Source: Zygnema cylindricum
Lineage: Eukaryota; Streptophyta; Zygnematophyceae; Zygnematales; Zygnemataceae
Direction: 5' to 3'
Length of the DNA: 64,000 nt
Assembly: GCA_037447655.1 (NCBI GenBank)
Contig: JBBHKE010000533.1
Span: 235,350 to 299,349, forward strand
Made by a program: the position numbers and the translations under genes. Shown here piece after piece: positions 1 through 10,812 of this stretch. Under the pieces are notes generated by a model. That model searched no databases, was not told the origin of the DNA, and worked only from the letters and a program-made list of their open reading frames with translations. How positions within the stretch are numbered: position 1 is the first letter of the stretch; the number at the start of each line of letters is the position of its first letter.

Positions 1-935
1 AGAGGGAGCTAGAGCCATGGCTACCTAGGCTATCCTGAGGTTTACGAGAAAATATATTTTAGTTAGGGGTTTAATTTACTAAAAGGTATGTGCCGGCGAC
101 AGGATTTGATCCTGGTACGTACCGGCCGGCAGACAGCGGGTAGCCGGTAGCCTTAGCCGTTAAGTCTAGAAGTAGTGTTACGTATTATGAGGTTTGATAA
201 TTATTTAAACATTTATACGTAGAAAAGTTCATTTAACTATAACTGATTACGGGAGACATATATCCAGTAAATGTAAAAGTACGGATTCCGGTACGGATAC
301 GAAACCAATACCGCGCATTTAATTCTTTAGTGAAACGAATACCGCGCATGTATTTATTACGGCTACGATTAAATGTGAATTTAATCGGACGGCCGGAATT
401 AACGCCGAGATTGCGGAAGAGGATTTCGGCGGTTTGTGGTCATCGCCACATCGGATGACACGTGGCGGAATGACATTAGATCGCGGCATCTCCGAGGATT
501 AAGGGAGCGAATCCGGACATACCACGTCTCGACATTTAGGCCATGTTGTACAATGGCCGTACATAAAGTACACCGGCAGTTGTACTTTTGTGTACGAAAC
601 TGAAATCTGATTGGCTCCATACATCAGTAGATAGAGTCTGTGAGAGAGATAGGACTTAGAAAAATTAGGAGATAGGACCCTCTCTCCCAGAGAGCTTCTG
701 TACAAAAGGTCAACTTTGACCCTCCATAACTTACTGCTCAGGGGAGCAAATTCAGAGATTCTTTTTGCTATCGACTCAGGGGAGTCTTGTTTTCACAAGG
801 GTGAAGTTGGTCAGAGTTTTTGTCTACCAGGGTGGCAGTTATTTTTGCTTAAACACAAAGGGGTCAGGGTTATCCTAGAGGCTTCTTGGAAGGTGTCCAC
901 TCTGAGGACTTATGGAGGTCTCAGAGTTTCAAAGA
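1..935 (+). repeat. Repeat family E, copy 1 (LTR of D-type copia), cut by window edge
   Basis: About 1 kb, matched in order and orientation by 10,166-10,812 plus 18,330-18,621. Partial matches lie at 5,590-5,900 and 57,040-57,420, and on the minus strand at 41,560-42,575. Shared landmarks are a tRNA-like module near the left end, GATCGGACGGCCG-type blocks, a CCATGTTGTACAATGG block, a CTCTCxCxGAGAG block near 690 and a 'CTGCTCAGGGGAGCAAATTC' block near 735. In the copy ending at 18,621 the repeat is followed directly by a tRNA-like primer site and a gag start, so the family is inferred to be an LTR. This copy is not followed by gag, so it is probably a solo LTR or fragment. Its true left end is outside the window. 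Confidence 0.6.
88..165 (-). repeat. tRNA-like module (SINE-type A/B boxes) inside repeat E
   Basis: Read on the minus strand, an A-box-like 'TTAACGGCTAAGGCT' is followed about 45 bases later by a B-box-like 'GGATCAAATCC', the spacing of a pol III tRNA promoter. Further along the minus strand lies the core 'GTAGCCATGGCT' and a CT-rich tail. Equivalent modules sit in the other E copies. It is not a functional tRNA because arm pairing is poor. It may be a tRNA-derived SINE captured before E amplified. Confidence 0.5.
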
Positions 936-1684
936 ATTAAAGAATTAATGCATAAAATGTTTAACTTCCAAGAATAAGACAACTGTGAAGAGATGCTTAC
1001 CATGATAGATAAGACCCATTTCGTGGAGACGCCAAAAAGCCTCCACAACAGCTAGTGTACAAAAGGAAAACCAATTCCTCTACTTATATTTGGTTTTTGC
1101 ATAAGGTCACTCGCTCTTTGCAAAGCTACAAGCTTTCACTTCACAAAGAGTGATCCTCAAATTGTCTTACAAAATGGACGATATATGACCTGACTTAAAA
1201 GTACTCCGTACATTACCATTTGTCAAATCCACACTAATTTTTAACATCTATGGTTCTTTGGAGAAAATCAAAAAAATTGATGAGTATAGAAAATGGATTA
1301 CTGCTTACTGCACCTGATCTAACCATAACCATAAAGTGTTGAGAATGAGGCCATTATACATTTTTTTGATTTGAATTTTACTAAAATTAGTTGAATGTCA
1401 ATTGAATTTGAAGTAAAATCGTACGTTTTGGCGCACTTTCCGTGGATGCGAGAAATCACAGAATGGAAGTGTTAAAATCATGCTTATAAACTTGACGATG
1501 AAATCCACACTAATTACACTGACAATTCTCACGCCAAAGACATAAAATTTAATTGCAAGTATTCTAAATCCTGAAAAAAGTAAAATACACTTACAACTGA
1601 GCTTTTCATCTAAAGTGAAACATTCTCGAGACCAATCACAAAAGGCTCCCAGACTTCGTATTTTGTTGCCAGTAGTTCCCCCGT
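936..1684. other. Intergenic, no gene seen
   Basis: AT-rich DNA between repeat E and a pentamer array. No domain, splice-flanked exon or inverted repeat was recognised. Short ORFs here begin at non-ATG codons and have no family resemblance. Confidence 0.5.
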
Positions 1685-1935
1685 ACCTTTGAGCTGACAA
1701 AACTCAACAGGACTAATTAGAACTAAACCAAACTGAAATGGACTGAACTCAGCGGAGCTGAGCTGACCAGAACCAAATCGAGCTTATTTGAACTGGACTA
1801 AACTGAGTTGAACTGAGATGAACTTAATGGAATTGAACTAAATTGAATCAAACCAAATGAACTTAAATTAAATTGAACTAAATGACACTACACTGATCAG
1901 AACAAAAAAGAATAGAAGTGAAAACTGAAGTAGCC
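1685..1935 (+). repeat. Degenerate pentamer tandem array (AACTG/AACTA)
   Basis: About 250 bases are built of variants of a 5-base unit (AACTG, AACTA, AATTG, AGTTG, AGCTG) with frequent phase shifts. It reads as a decayed microsatellite with no coding potential. Confidence 0.75.
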
Positions 1936-2709
1936 GAACTGAGCTAAGTTCAAATCATTATGAAGTCCATTTCTTTTCTCAAGGACTTTCAAACAGAGCC
2001 ATGAAAATTGACAATCCCTAGGTTGTGAATCAAAATAGGATACACATGAAAAGATACATTGTCAATTTTCTTGTTTGGATATGCGTGAGAAAGATAGACA
2101 TTGGGATAGGTCAAAGCTCACTTGTTCCCAAATACTAGACTCATTTTTCTCCAATTTCGCCACAAAATGCTTTAGGAAGAGCCTTGTGGTTTTTACAGAA
2201 AAAAATGTGGGGAATAAGTAAAAGCCAAAACAATTCAAAAATAATTTAAAAAACAACAAGTTGAGATAAAGACAAAAACAACTACAAATGATTACAAAGG
2301 ATTCAAGATCTCCTTCATACCAATTCCGTTTCACCTCACACAAACTAGCTATATAAACCATGGCTCTTTTATATAATGAACCCTAATACTGGGGGTGAAG
2401 GAAACCAATTTAAGGAGAAGACGTGGAGGGCTGAAATGCGTGCGGTGGAGTGAAATGCGTGCGGTGGAGTTCAAATGTGCGAGGTGGAGAGCGGTGAGAG
2501 TGCGATGATAGAGAGTACGGAGAGTTCAGTATTTTCCGTTCGGAATTTTTTTGGAAAGGCAGAAACGGCCAAAGTGTTTTTGGAGCCACCAACGGGTAGA
2601 TTTTGGTAAAAAATTTGGCAAGGGGAATGTTATTTTTTTATCGTTGGTCAATTTGCGGCTATTTAGTGTGGCCTTCAAAATTGCAGACTTTAGTAGTATA
2701 GTAATAATA
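1936..2709. other. Intergenic with a short 20-bp direct repeat
   Basis: No gene recognised. Near 2,432-2,490 a roughly 20-bp unit (TGAAATGCGTGCGGTGGAG) is repeated twice, with a third diverged copy. Confidence 0.5.
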
Positions 2710-2986
2710 GTAGATCGCTACTTTGATCAGCGACCGTCCGATGGTCTAAATGTGACGGTTTAAATAAAAAATACCTCAAAACTCACAAAAATAACTATTT
2801 TTGTCCGATTGTTTTTCAAAATTTAGACATGACGTTTAATTCTCTATCGATCGATGTGCAACTCAACCTTGTTATTATTTTTTTTCATTTTTTGACCAAT
2901 ACAATATGGGTCTTAAGATCATATTGTATGTTTTACATACAATAGGCATATTGTATGGGCCTACTTTCACCTACTTTTGAACTATG
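2710..2986 (-). mobile_element. Truncated copy of the hAT-type MITE found at 28,871
   Basis: This is the reverse complement of most of the MITE at 28,871-29,231. It shares the GATCGCTACTTTGAT block, the ATCGATCGATGTGCAACTCAA block and an intact outer end 'CCTACTTTTGAACTATG' at 2,970-2,986. The opposite terminal repeat is missing: sequence left of about 2,710 does not match. No target duplication can be assigned. Confidence 0.8.
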
Positions 2987-3008
2987 CGCCAAATGGAGCC
3001 CATAAAAT

Positions 3009-3069
3009 TCTCACGGCTAAGCGCCCGAGTGCCGGAATAATACTGGGATGGGTGACCTCCGGAGACTCC
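3009..3069 (+). pseudogene. 5S rRNA-derived fragment (internal control region)
   Basis: Matches nucleotides about 40-100 of eukaryotic 5S rRNA. 'GGCTAAGCG' corresponds to the box A region, 'AATAATACT' to the intermediate element (family GTAGTACT), and 'GGGATGGGTGACCTCC' to box C, identical to the plant type except for one base at its start. The 5' third and the 3' end of the gene are absent, so it is a pseudogene or the head of a 5S-derived SINE (SINE3-like). It starts about 20 bases after the MITE end at 2,986 and runs into a 22-bp tandem repeat. Confidence 0.75.
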
Positions 3070-3125
3070 AATGTACAGAAGAAGACACTTCAATGTACAG
3101 AAGAAGACACTCCAATGTACAAGGG
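3066..3125 (+). repeat. 22-bp tandem repeat after the 5S fragment
   Basis: The block CAATGTACAGAAGAAGACAC recurs with a 22-base period (CAATGTAC at 3,069, 3,091 and 3,113), the last copy diverging after CAATGTACA. It directly abuts the 5S-like block. Confidence 0.85.
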
Positions 3126-3244
3126 ACCATACAAAAAGCGACTCATGAGAGAAACACGGTGGATACGTGTTTCGCGTTCCGTGTTTCGTGTTTCTTGTTT
3201 CGTCTTCACTATTTTGTGTGTTGTGTTAGGTGTTTTTCATTTCA

Positions 3245-3576
3245 TACGTGTCCTCTCTCCCTTTTCCTCTCCCTTTCCCTCTCCCTCTCCCTTTCCCTCT
3301 CCCTCTCTCTCTTCCTCTCCCGCTCCACCTCTTCCTCTCCCTCCCCCTCCCCCTCTCACTCCCGCTCTCCCTCTCCCTCCCCCTCTCACACTCCCTCTCC
3401 CCCTCTCTCTCTCCCTCCCCCCTCCCTCCCACGCCCCCCCTCGCCCTGCCTCTTCCCTCTCTCGTCCTCCGGCCCCCTCCTCCTCCCTCCCACCCTCCGT
3501 CCCTCCTCCTGTCTCCCCCTCCCCCTCCCTCTGCCTCCCTCTCCCTCCCTCCCCCTCCCCCCCCTCCTGCAGTACA
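3245..3576 (+). repeat. Long polypyrimidine tract (CCCTCT-rich)
   Basis: About 330 bases of almost pure C/T, ending in 'CCTGCAG', which also reads as a strong 3' splice site. Every frame is open here because of composition, giving Ser/Pro/Leu-rich shadow ORFs that should not be called genes. Confidence 0.9.
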
Positions 3577-3650
3577 ACGTGGCTCTCCCTCCCGCCATCC
3601 TCAACGAGCCCGAGGCGCGACGTGACACCAAACTCATAAACCAGCTCTGA
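3573..3650 (+). CDS. Possible terminal exon (25 residues), unknown product
   Basis: The pyrimidine tract ends in a textbook acceptor (CTGCAG). It is followed by a 78-base, GC-richer, in-frame stretch reading YNVALPPAILNEPEARRD and ending ...KLINQL before TGA. Its composition differs sharply from the CT tract before it and the GA tract after it, which suggests a real coding exon spared between low-complexity DNA. No upstream exon was found within 3 kb and the family is not recognised. It could be a captured or orphan exon. Confidence 0.35.
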   Translation, partial: YNVALPPAILNEPEARRDTKLINQL

Positions 3651-3654
3651 AGAG

Positions 3655-4245
3655 AGGGAGAGGGATAGATTGAGAGGGGGGAGGAATTATGGAGTGGAGG
3701 GAGAGTGAGGGCGTTTGGTAAAGGAAGGATGAGAGCGAGGTAGAGGGAGGGAGGGAGGGAGGGAAGTGAAACGTGGAGTCGAGGGAGAGAGATCGAGAGA
3801 TGGGACGGAATGGTGTCTGTGAGGGGGAGGGAGGAAAGGAGAGGGGAAGAAGGGTTGTGGGAGAGAAAACACGTGGAGAGTGAGAGGGATGAGGAAGGAG
3901 AGAGTGAGGGAGTAATGAGCAAAAAGGGAAGGGAATTTGTGGGGCAAAAAAATTGAAAGAGTAGTAAAGTAACTTAAAAAAGGGGTTAAAAAACCTTAAA
4001 AAATGAGGGATTCAAGGTAGAGGGAGAGGAGGCAATGAGTCCAAAGGATTTGGCAGGGAGAGTAAGCAAGGATATTAGAAAAGGGAGGGGAGGGAATGAA
4101 GAAGATGGGAGGGGAGGGGAGGGGAGTGGAGGGTAAGAGAGGAGGTGAGAGAGAAGGGGAGGAGAAAAGAGGAGAGGAGAGGAGAGAAGTTGAGGGAGGG
4201 AGAGAGGAGGAGAGGGGAAGAGAGGAGACAAGAAATAAGGAGTGA
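3655..4245 (+). repeat. Long polypurine tract (GGGAGA-rich)
   Basis: About 590 bases of G/A-rich sequence in two blocks (3,655-3,920 and 4,010-4,240), separated by AT-rich sequence. It mirrors the pyrimidine tract just upstream, so transcripts or single strands could pair with it imperfectly. ORFs on the minus strand here are compositional. Confidence 0.85.
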
Positions 4246-5589
4246 TATGTGAAGTTATTGATAAGATATTTGTAGGGTGAAAATGAGCCCAAGTCAGGTG
4301 TGATTTCCATATAAAACGGAAAAGCAAAAAAACGAGAAAACGGTACATATAATGAAGAACTCAACTTTTGGCAATTAGAGTTGTAGCTATTTTAATTATA
4401 AAAAGTGTTATATTATAATTAGAGTTTTATTGTTTTATTTTAAAGGGACTCAATCCCATTCATCACCATGACCTGCCATTTCATTTGTTAGATAAGATGA
4501 ACTAAAAAGTAGACTAGCGAAAGCTCAATGATTGTGATACAGTCAAGAGATTGTGCGAGCCTTTGTTTTGTTATACGTTTAATTTGTTGAAGGAATCTAC
4601 GAATAGAATTCACGATCAGCCTATAATTATATAAAAAAAAAGAAAATCAACGTTGCAAAAATTGAAATGAGATATACTAATTTGGTGTCTTGTTCTAAAA
4701 AACTTTAACGACCTATAATACTAATGCAGTGTATTGCACCAAGGCCAGCTTGTGAGTTTTCAATAGGAGGTTATCTTTAAATCCCAAGATGCATGTTACG
4801 TGCTCTCTTTTGTTTTTGAAATATTTATCAATATGAAACACAAACGAGTTTTAAACCAAATGCAATCCACTTTATGGTTCACCATAGAAAAAATACTAAA
4901 GCGGTAGCGCCATGAGGGTAGCCCAAAGTATGGTCCCACGCCAAATACGTTGAACCACAATAATGGACTTGCCAAAACTCAATGATTAACACATTCGGGG
5001 TTTGGCTACTCATAGAAGATACACAAGTGAAAAAAACAATAACATGTAGAAAAATGACCATGAAAATTTCATTAAACCCTTCCGACATTGCCAATCCAAA
5101 TCGAGAGTTGATCTGAGCAAACTGTAGTTTACACAAAACTATTCCCAAATAGTTTTATAATCCCTTTGTCCTAGAATATACACCTGCATCTACTGTGGCG
5201 GAGAAGGATTGTGATTGCACACACAACGATGTTATAATATAATTTATTCCACATGTGTTGGAGGTATCCAGTTGTATGGAGTGGCTTCGGATGAGTGTGT
5301 CCGTACTTGTTATTGGTGTTATTTCAAGTGGAAGGCCCTTGGGAACCCACCGGTCCTTATTTCTTTTTATCATTAGCTTTTAACCATGGCTTTACAACTA
5401 GTGCGAGATTTTATCCTTCTTCGATTAACTATTGTTGTTATGGATCGTCGATGTGTTCTTCAACTCCCCTCAGCGTTTAAAAAAAAAAGTCATGTATGCA
5501 ATACCGAAAAAAGCTGCGAATTCCTGTTGAAAAGAGGTAATTAAAAGTTCACTTCCCTATTTTAGTTTCGTTTTAAAGAAAGAGAGTAA
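4246..5589. other. Intergenic, no gene seen
   Basis: AT-rich, with a short diverged AATTAGAGTT direct repeat near 4,374 and 4,418. No recognisable domain, RNA gene or transposon end was found. Confidence 0.5.
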
Positions 5590-5900
5590 GGATCAAAGGC
5601 TCGCCAGGGCTGCCGCCATATTTAGAAAGTGGCAGTTTTTGCAGTTAAGGGTATTTTGGCTAAAATGATGACTAGGTCTAGAATTGAACCTGTGACCTCT
5701 GTTTTCTAAGTAACTTATTGCCTTAACCATTAAGGCGTCACGAAACGATAGACAAAACGGGTTTCACAAATATATAAACATTAACAAAACAGCTAATTAA
5801 CAGCAGACTAACCAAAAGGAGCAATTTCTGCATGTACGCGAATCTGAACCGTGTAAAATATGTTTTGATCGGACGGCCGGCATTATAGCCGCCATTCTTT
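5590..5900 (+). repeat. Repeat family E, 5' fragment with tRNA-like module
   Basis: On the minus strand, 5,668-5,745 reads 'ACGCCTTAATGGTTAAGGC' (A-box-like) and later 'AGGTTCAATTC' (B-box-like). It then continues into the shared core 'TATGGCGGCAGCCCTGG' near 5,610-5,626. On the plus strand it continues to the E landmark 'GATCGGACGGCCGGCATTA' near 5,868. The right part of E is missing, or diverged beyond recognition. Confidence 0.6.
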
Positions 5901-8090
5901 TTTGTTCCCATCTACTCTGATGGTTCACCATCATGGTTTTACAATAAAGTCTTAATGAGTTATTATGTTTCATTCTTCCCTTATTTTTTTCTATTTTTAT
6001 TGTGGCAACGTGGCCGACAATGAATGGTGAAAATAAAAACCGGGGTCGTCCAACGTCAGAGGTCACAATCAGGTACCCGAATCCGTACCTGACCCATACC
6101 CGGCCGGCCTCGTCACATCTGAAATGGATTCCGGTGCCAAATTCAGGGGGCCAACCGGATTCGGCTGGTTGATTAAAAAAAAAAAAAAAAACCCGGGTAA
6201 AGCTAGGTAAGCAAAAGACAAAAAAATGAAGGTTTCGTAGGTAAGTAACTAAGGCCAATGTTCTATTATGTGTTAGAATATTGGGATAATCGGCGGGTTT
6301 GGTCGATATAGTATTATTTTGTTCGCGTTGTATTATAGTTACGTTTCGCTTGGTTTGAATTGAAGTTACGTTTCAGTTTATATTTGGTTGAACTTTTGTT
6401 ACGTTTGATGATTAGGTTTCAGTTGTATTTGCGGTATTATAGTTTCGTCGGTGTCGTTTGGTCCTGTACGGTACACCGCCAATCGCTATTAGAGTCAAGG
6501 ATTAAATAGCGTCAAAAAACAAGTAGCGTTATTGATTCTAATTTAGTACCTGAGACGTGGCAGATTATGGTCCACGTACTTGGTTTGGTTTGAAGTTACG
6601 TTTCAGTTTACGTTTGGTTGAACTTTTGTTACGTTTGATGATTACGTTTCAGTTGTATTTGCGGTATTATAGTTTCGTCGGTGTCGTTTGGTCCTGTACG
6701 GTAGTGTAACATTTTAGTGCGGTTACTTTGTGTTAAGTGCTAGTTCGTTGCATGCCGTGAAGTTCGTGTCTTGTTAGGCGTGGCGTGAAATGTTCAGCGC
6801 GCCAATGTGTTTTGTACGGCGCACGTATGCATATGGATTGCGGCGCTTTGTGTTTGGTTTCGTAGTGGGCTTTCGTGGCAGTGAGTTGTCGGTACCTTAG
6901 AAGGTATTTAGGGAACGACTTGTGGCAGCCTTTCATCATCAGTGGCAGTGATTAGAGTTAGCAATCTGAGTGAGTGAGGAAATATTTTGTAAGTGAGAAA
7001 AGCTTCAGTGAAATATATTTTTGGTTTGCTGGATTATAAAATTGTGAATTGTATATTTTTATTTGCTTCCGCTGTGATCCGTGAGTGTATTTGTGAGCAT
7101 CAGATCGATCCTAATTTATAACATTATGCAGTCCTAGTAACGTAAAAATATATTTACTGAAGGCATTTGTTCCATTGTGTCGGGTCAACAACCGACTTTT
7201 TATTTGCATTGCACATTTTGGTCGGTACCATGTAAGATATTATTACGATTATGCAAATCCAAAATGAATCTTTGACAACAAAGTGTGAACACAATATCTA
7301 TACTAGTGGAGGTAAAAAGTGACTTGTACGAGGTATTGAATAAAATATGTACGAGGGGACAAAAATTAAGATTTGTAAAAGCGTACGAAAATGTCATAAT
7401 GCTTAGTGGATGACAAAAAGAGCGTGAAAGAATATCCTACGTCAAAGATTTTCTCGCGGCCTCTGGTGGCCTCGCATCTACTTTGGCGTAAGGTACATGG
7501 CCTATGCGACGTGTAGACCACCTAATCGCGCGTTCATCGTAGATATTTTTTCACTTTTCCACGAGGCACAATGTTATACGATAAGGCTTTTAAAACTGAC
7601 CTCCTTCGGGTCCCTTGTTGCAAACTGAAAGGTTCGACCGATAACGTATGTGATTTTGCATCCGACATTCAATGATTACGCCCATAACATTGGAGAATCA
7701 AATCAACCATTCAGTAAGCTTGTTTTTCGACAAAAAAAAAACCATACGCCATTGTACAAACAGTACAGCCTTCGGTAAACAACCACATTTTTTCCCTAAT
7801 GGATTTTTTCTCCTAGTGCTACTATTGTACTGTAATGTCCATACTATCCATCATTATTGTACTTTGTCCCATTAATTTTGTACTTATCCGGGTACAGGTA
7901 GTCGCGAGAAATCGATTTTCGGTTACCTTTTTTTTTCCGTAAACGCGTATCGAGTACCGGGTAACAATCTAGGAGCGTGCAATAACCCGACCACATTTTG
8001 GAAGTTCAGATTAAAAAAAAACAAATATGTAGGATTCGGGATTTTGAAATATTGACTTTTGTGACCTCTGTCCCACAAACATAATATTAG
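5901..8090. other. Intergenic with a 127-bp direct repeat (6,345-6,472 and 6,578-6,704)
   Basis: The two repeats share blocks such as 'TTGAACTTTTGTTACGTTTG' and end identically in GGTCCTGTACGGTA. They flank 105 bases that begin with ACACCGCCAATCGCTATTAG, similar to the tip of the foldback MITE at 45,607. The arrangement resembles an insertion with duplicated flanks. No gene was recognised in the rest. Confidence 0.55.
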
Positions 8091-8275
8091 TGTTTTGTAT
8101 CGGCACGGTTTTGCCGTTAATCGATATGTATTTTTTTCTGGCTTACTGATAATCAATATATTCGCACGATATATCGACTAAGGTGTTATCGCTGACAAAA
8201 AACCGATAATATCGGATTTCATTGCGATTATACCCATACCGATAATTATCGGCAATAACTGTACAAACCGTTTAT
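8091..8275 (+). mobile_element. hAT-type MITE, 5' part only
   Basis: Begins TAGTGTTTTGTATCGGCACGG and shares the CGATAATATCGG-rich body of the complete MITE at 8,498. No right terminal repeat is seen, so it is truncated. Confidence 0.55.
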
Positions 8276-8489
8276 TCCACGGACGTGCCGCCGACCCTCT
8301 CCCCCTCTCGATTTCGAAAAAAAAATCACGATATTTTCTTTTTTTTTTTTTGGGGGGGAGGGGTTACTTGGGTTTCATGCCCCCATACCCCTCTAGAGTT
8401 TGGTGCATACAAAATTCTCAAGAATTGGTGGCAGTATATGGCGGCAGTCTGATAGTTCTCTTTGTTTTATTTTCATTGTAAAAAAGTTA

Positions 8490-8974
8490 GATATTACTAG
8501 TGTTGTGTATTGGCCGCGTTTTGTCGATAATCGATATGTACCTTTATTTGGCTTGCCAATAATCGAGATATTGGCACGATATATTGACACCGATGTTATC
8601 ACTGATAAAAAACTTATAATATCGGTTTTTTTATCGCGAAAACACCGGTACCGATAACTATCAGCAATAATTGTACGGTTCGTACCGAAGAATTATACGG
8701 TTTTTCCGTCGTAATTAACCACCATTTTTCCATTACACAGCCTATGGAATAGATTGTTACACGTGGCATGCCACTCTATATACAATGAAAAATATAATAC
8801 CGTATATTATACAGTACTATTTTATAGCGTACCATATTATTTCCACTTATCGCCGATTAGGAATTTGTTGGTCTTGGAGCGATATATCGGGAACCCGACC
8901 GTTCGATAACCGATAAGTATCCCTATCGGTGTTACGCGATAAATTTATGGGCGATACACAACACTAGATATTAC
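8490..8974 (+). mobile_element. Complete hAT-type MITE with 8-bp target duplication
   Basis: The element proper is 8,498-8,966 (469 bp). Its ends are TAGTGTTGTGTATTGG at the left and the inverted ...CGATACACAACACTA at the right. It is bracketed by the perfect 8-bp duplication GATATTAC at 8,490-8,497 and 8,967-8,974. An 8-bp duplication and termini fitting YARNG (TAGTG) are hallmarks of the hAT superfamily. The interior is non-coding and rich in ATCGATAT-type palindromes. Relatives lie at 8,091, about 9,060-9,305, 49,091-49,920 and 50,620-51,030. Confidence 0.88.
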
Positions 8975-9059
8975 CATGTAGTCAGAATTTTTAGTTACGG
9001 TACTATAGTTTTAGTACTATAAACTAGTGTTTTAAAATTGTTAACGTTAACATGTTGTG

Positions 9060-9305
9060 CTGTCCGTACTAAATCCCGTTATACAGAGTACGGCACAGAT
9101 TGTCATACGTGGCATGCCAAGCTATATACAATAAATACTATAATACAACACATTATAAAGTATACATACTAATTTTTGTTATATTTATCGCCGATAAGGA
9201 ATTTATTGGTATTGGAGCGATACATCGGGATCCGTCACCATTCGATAACTGGTTACACCAGTATCAGTGTTATCGCCGTAAATTTTTTTGCCGATACATA
9301 ACACT
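9060..9305 (+). mobile_element. hAT-type MITE, 3' part
   Basis: Ends CCGATACATAACACTA and shares the 'ATACGTGGCATGCCAAGCTA' block and the GATAAGGAATTTATTGGT block with the complete element. A clean left terminal repeat is not evident. Confidence 0.6.
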
Positions 9306-10059
9306 ACACAATGAATCGTAATTAACGTTAATAACGGTAATTTGGTGCCCCAAAATTTGGACCCTTGAACACAAAATAGAATAAATAACTCCAAATGTTT
9401 CTTTACATTATTTAAGGTACTTTTGTATTAGCGTCAACAACTCTAATATAGTGCCATTTGAAATAGTGTCACTTACGGTTGGTGTCTAACCTTGCAAAAT
9501 TGTAATTTATTTAAGTAAAAAATTACAAAAAATGATTCAATATAATCGCTCGCGCACGTGAAAGTGCACTCAAACAAACCACATAATTGCGTTATCATGT
9601 AACTGCGTTTTCACAACCACCTAGTGCAAACGTCATAATGACGCAAAATTGTACGTCTGGTCAGATTATGTATGTTCACCTAATTCACTGTGAAGCTATT
9701 CAGCACGGAAAATTATTACGGAAAAAAAACCCAAATTAGAGTTTTTGATAAAGTAGATAATTTTTTTTTTGAGAAAAAGAAAAAACCCAATTTAGAATTG
9801 ATAACACTAATTGTTTTTTTACACTAACTTGTATATGTCCCCATGTACTTGTAATATACCAAACTTACTTTGTATTTTAGCGTGGATCCGCCGAACCCGG
9901 TTTTCAAGTGACCCTATGTGTAACAACGTAATCGGAACTTACGTTTGTGACGATTGTATACGTTGACAATACCTGTGACGGTTGTCAACGTCTACAATTT
10001 GTGTTGTCGCACGTTATTTTTTGGAACTACTTATGACGTCGCATGTCTTACTCTGGAAA
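9306..10059. other. Intergenic, no gene seen
   Basis: No coding, RNA or transposon-end signal was recognised. It contains short ACGTTTGTGACGATTG-type motifs like those inside the foldback elements at 29.7-31.7 kb. Confidence 0.45.
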
Positions 10060-10812
10060 TTAATGGTTCTTGTAGTATTTTCTAGGTCTAAAATGAAATG
10101 CAGAAAAGAAGCCGAGGCAGTCTGCCTCTAACTCCTCTCTACAACCCCCACACTTGTCGCAGTCACTAAGGTTGAAGAGGGAGATAGAGCCATGGCTGCC
10201 TGTGCTGTCCAGAGAGAGACAAGCAGTTGTTTTTAGAAAGTTTTATTAAAAGCATACTTAAGAACCCAGGATTTGATCTTGGTACCTGCCGTCCGACATG
10301 TTAGCTGGTAACAGTTAGCTTTATCCTACAAGTATAGGGTCGGTGCTGAGATATATAGGGTTTGAGAAATACTTAAACAATTAGACGTGAAATAATTCAT
10401 TTAACAAAAACTATATACATCATGCATAGATATATTTTTGTTAAGTACGAAGTACGGTACGGTTACGACACGGATACTGCGCATTTTGTTTCAACAACGA
10501 ATCAAATATCGCGCAAGTATTTATGACGGCTAGGATTGAAACCCGGTTTTGATCGGACAGCCGCGAAGGATGTCGAGATCTCGGAATAGGATTTTGGCAG
10601 TTTGCGGTCACCGCCACATCGATTGACACGTGGCACATCCACATTGGATTACGACATCTCCGGGGATTACAAGAACGAATCCAAATATGACATGTGTCGA
10701 CTTGTTGGCCATGTCGTACAATGGCCTTACGGAAAGTACACCAATACTTGTAGCATTCTGTACCACATAGTATTATGATTCGTGCTGTACTTCAGTAGAT
10801 AGAGTTTTGAGA
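10060..10812 (+). repeat. Repeat family E, copy 2, left part (5' LTR of element D)
   Basis: Collinear with 1-640, including the tRNA-like module (minus strand, about 10,262-10,330). The first 105 bases (10,060-10,165) also match 23,670-23,790. The repeat stops abruptly at ...TTTGAGA, where element A begins, and resumes at 18,330 with AGAGAGAGATAAGAC. In the uninterrupted copy at 1-935 these two halves are continuous (GAGTCTGTGAGAGAGATAGG), which shows the insertion directly. Confidence 0.75.

Noticed and set aside
2977-3650. Three overlapping Pro/Ser/Leu-rich ORFs of 130-220 codons
   Set aside because: They are open because the DNA is nearly pure C/T; they start at non-ATG codons and overlap in all frames. 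Only the 78-base terminal stretch looks exon-like.
3386-4364. Minus-strand Ser/Pro-rich ORFs
   Set aside because: Compositional frames over the purine tract, overlapping in two frames with no conserved pattern.
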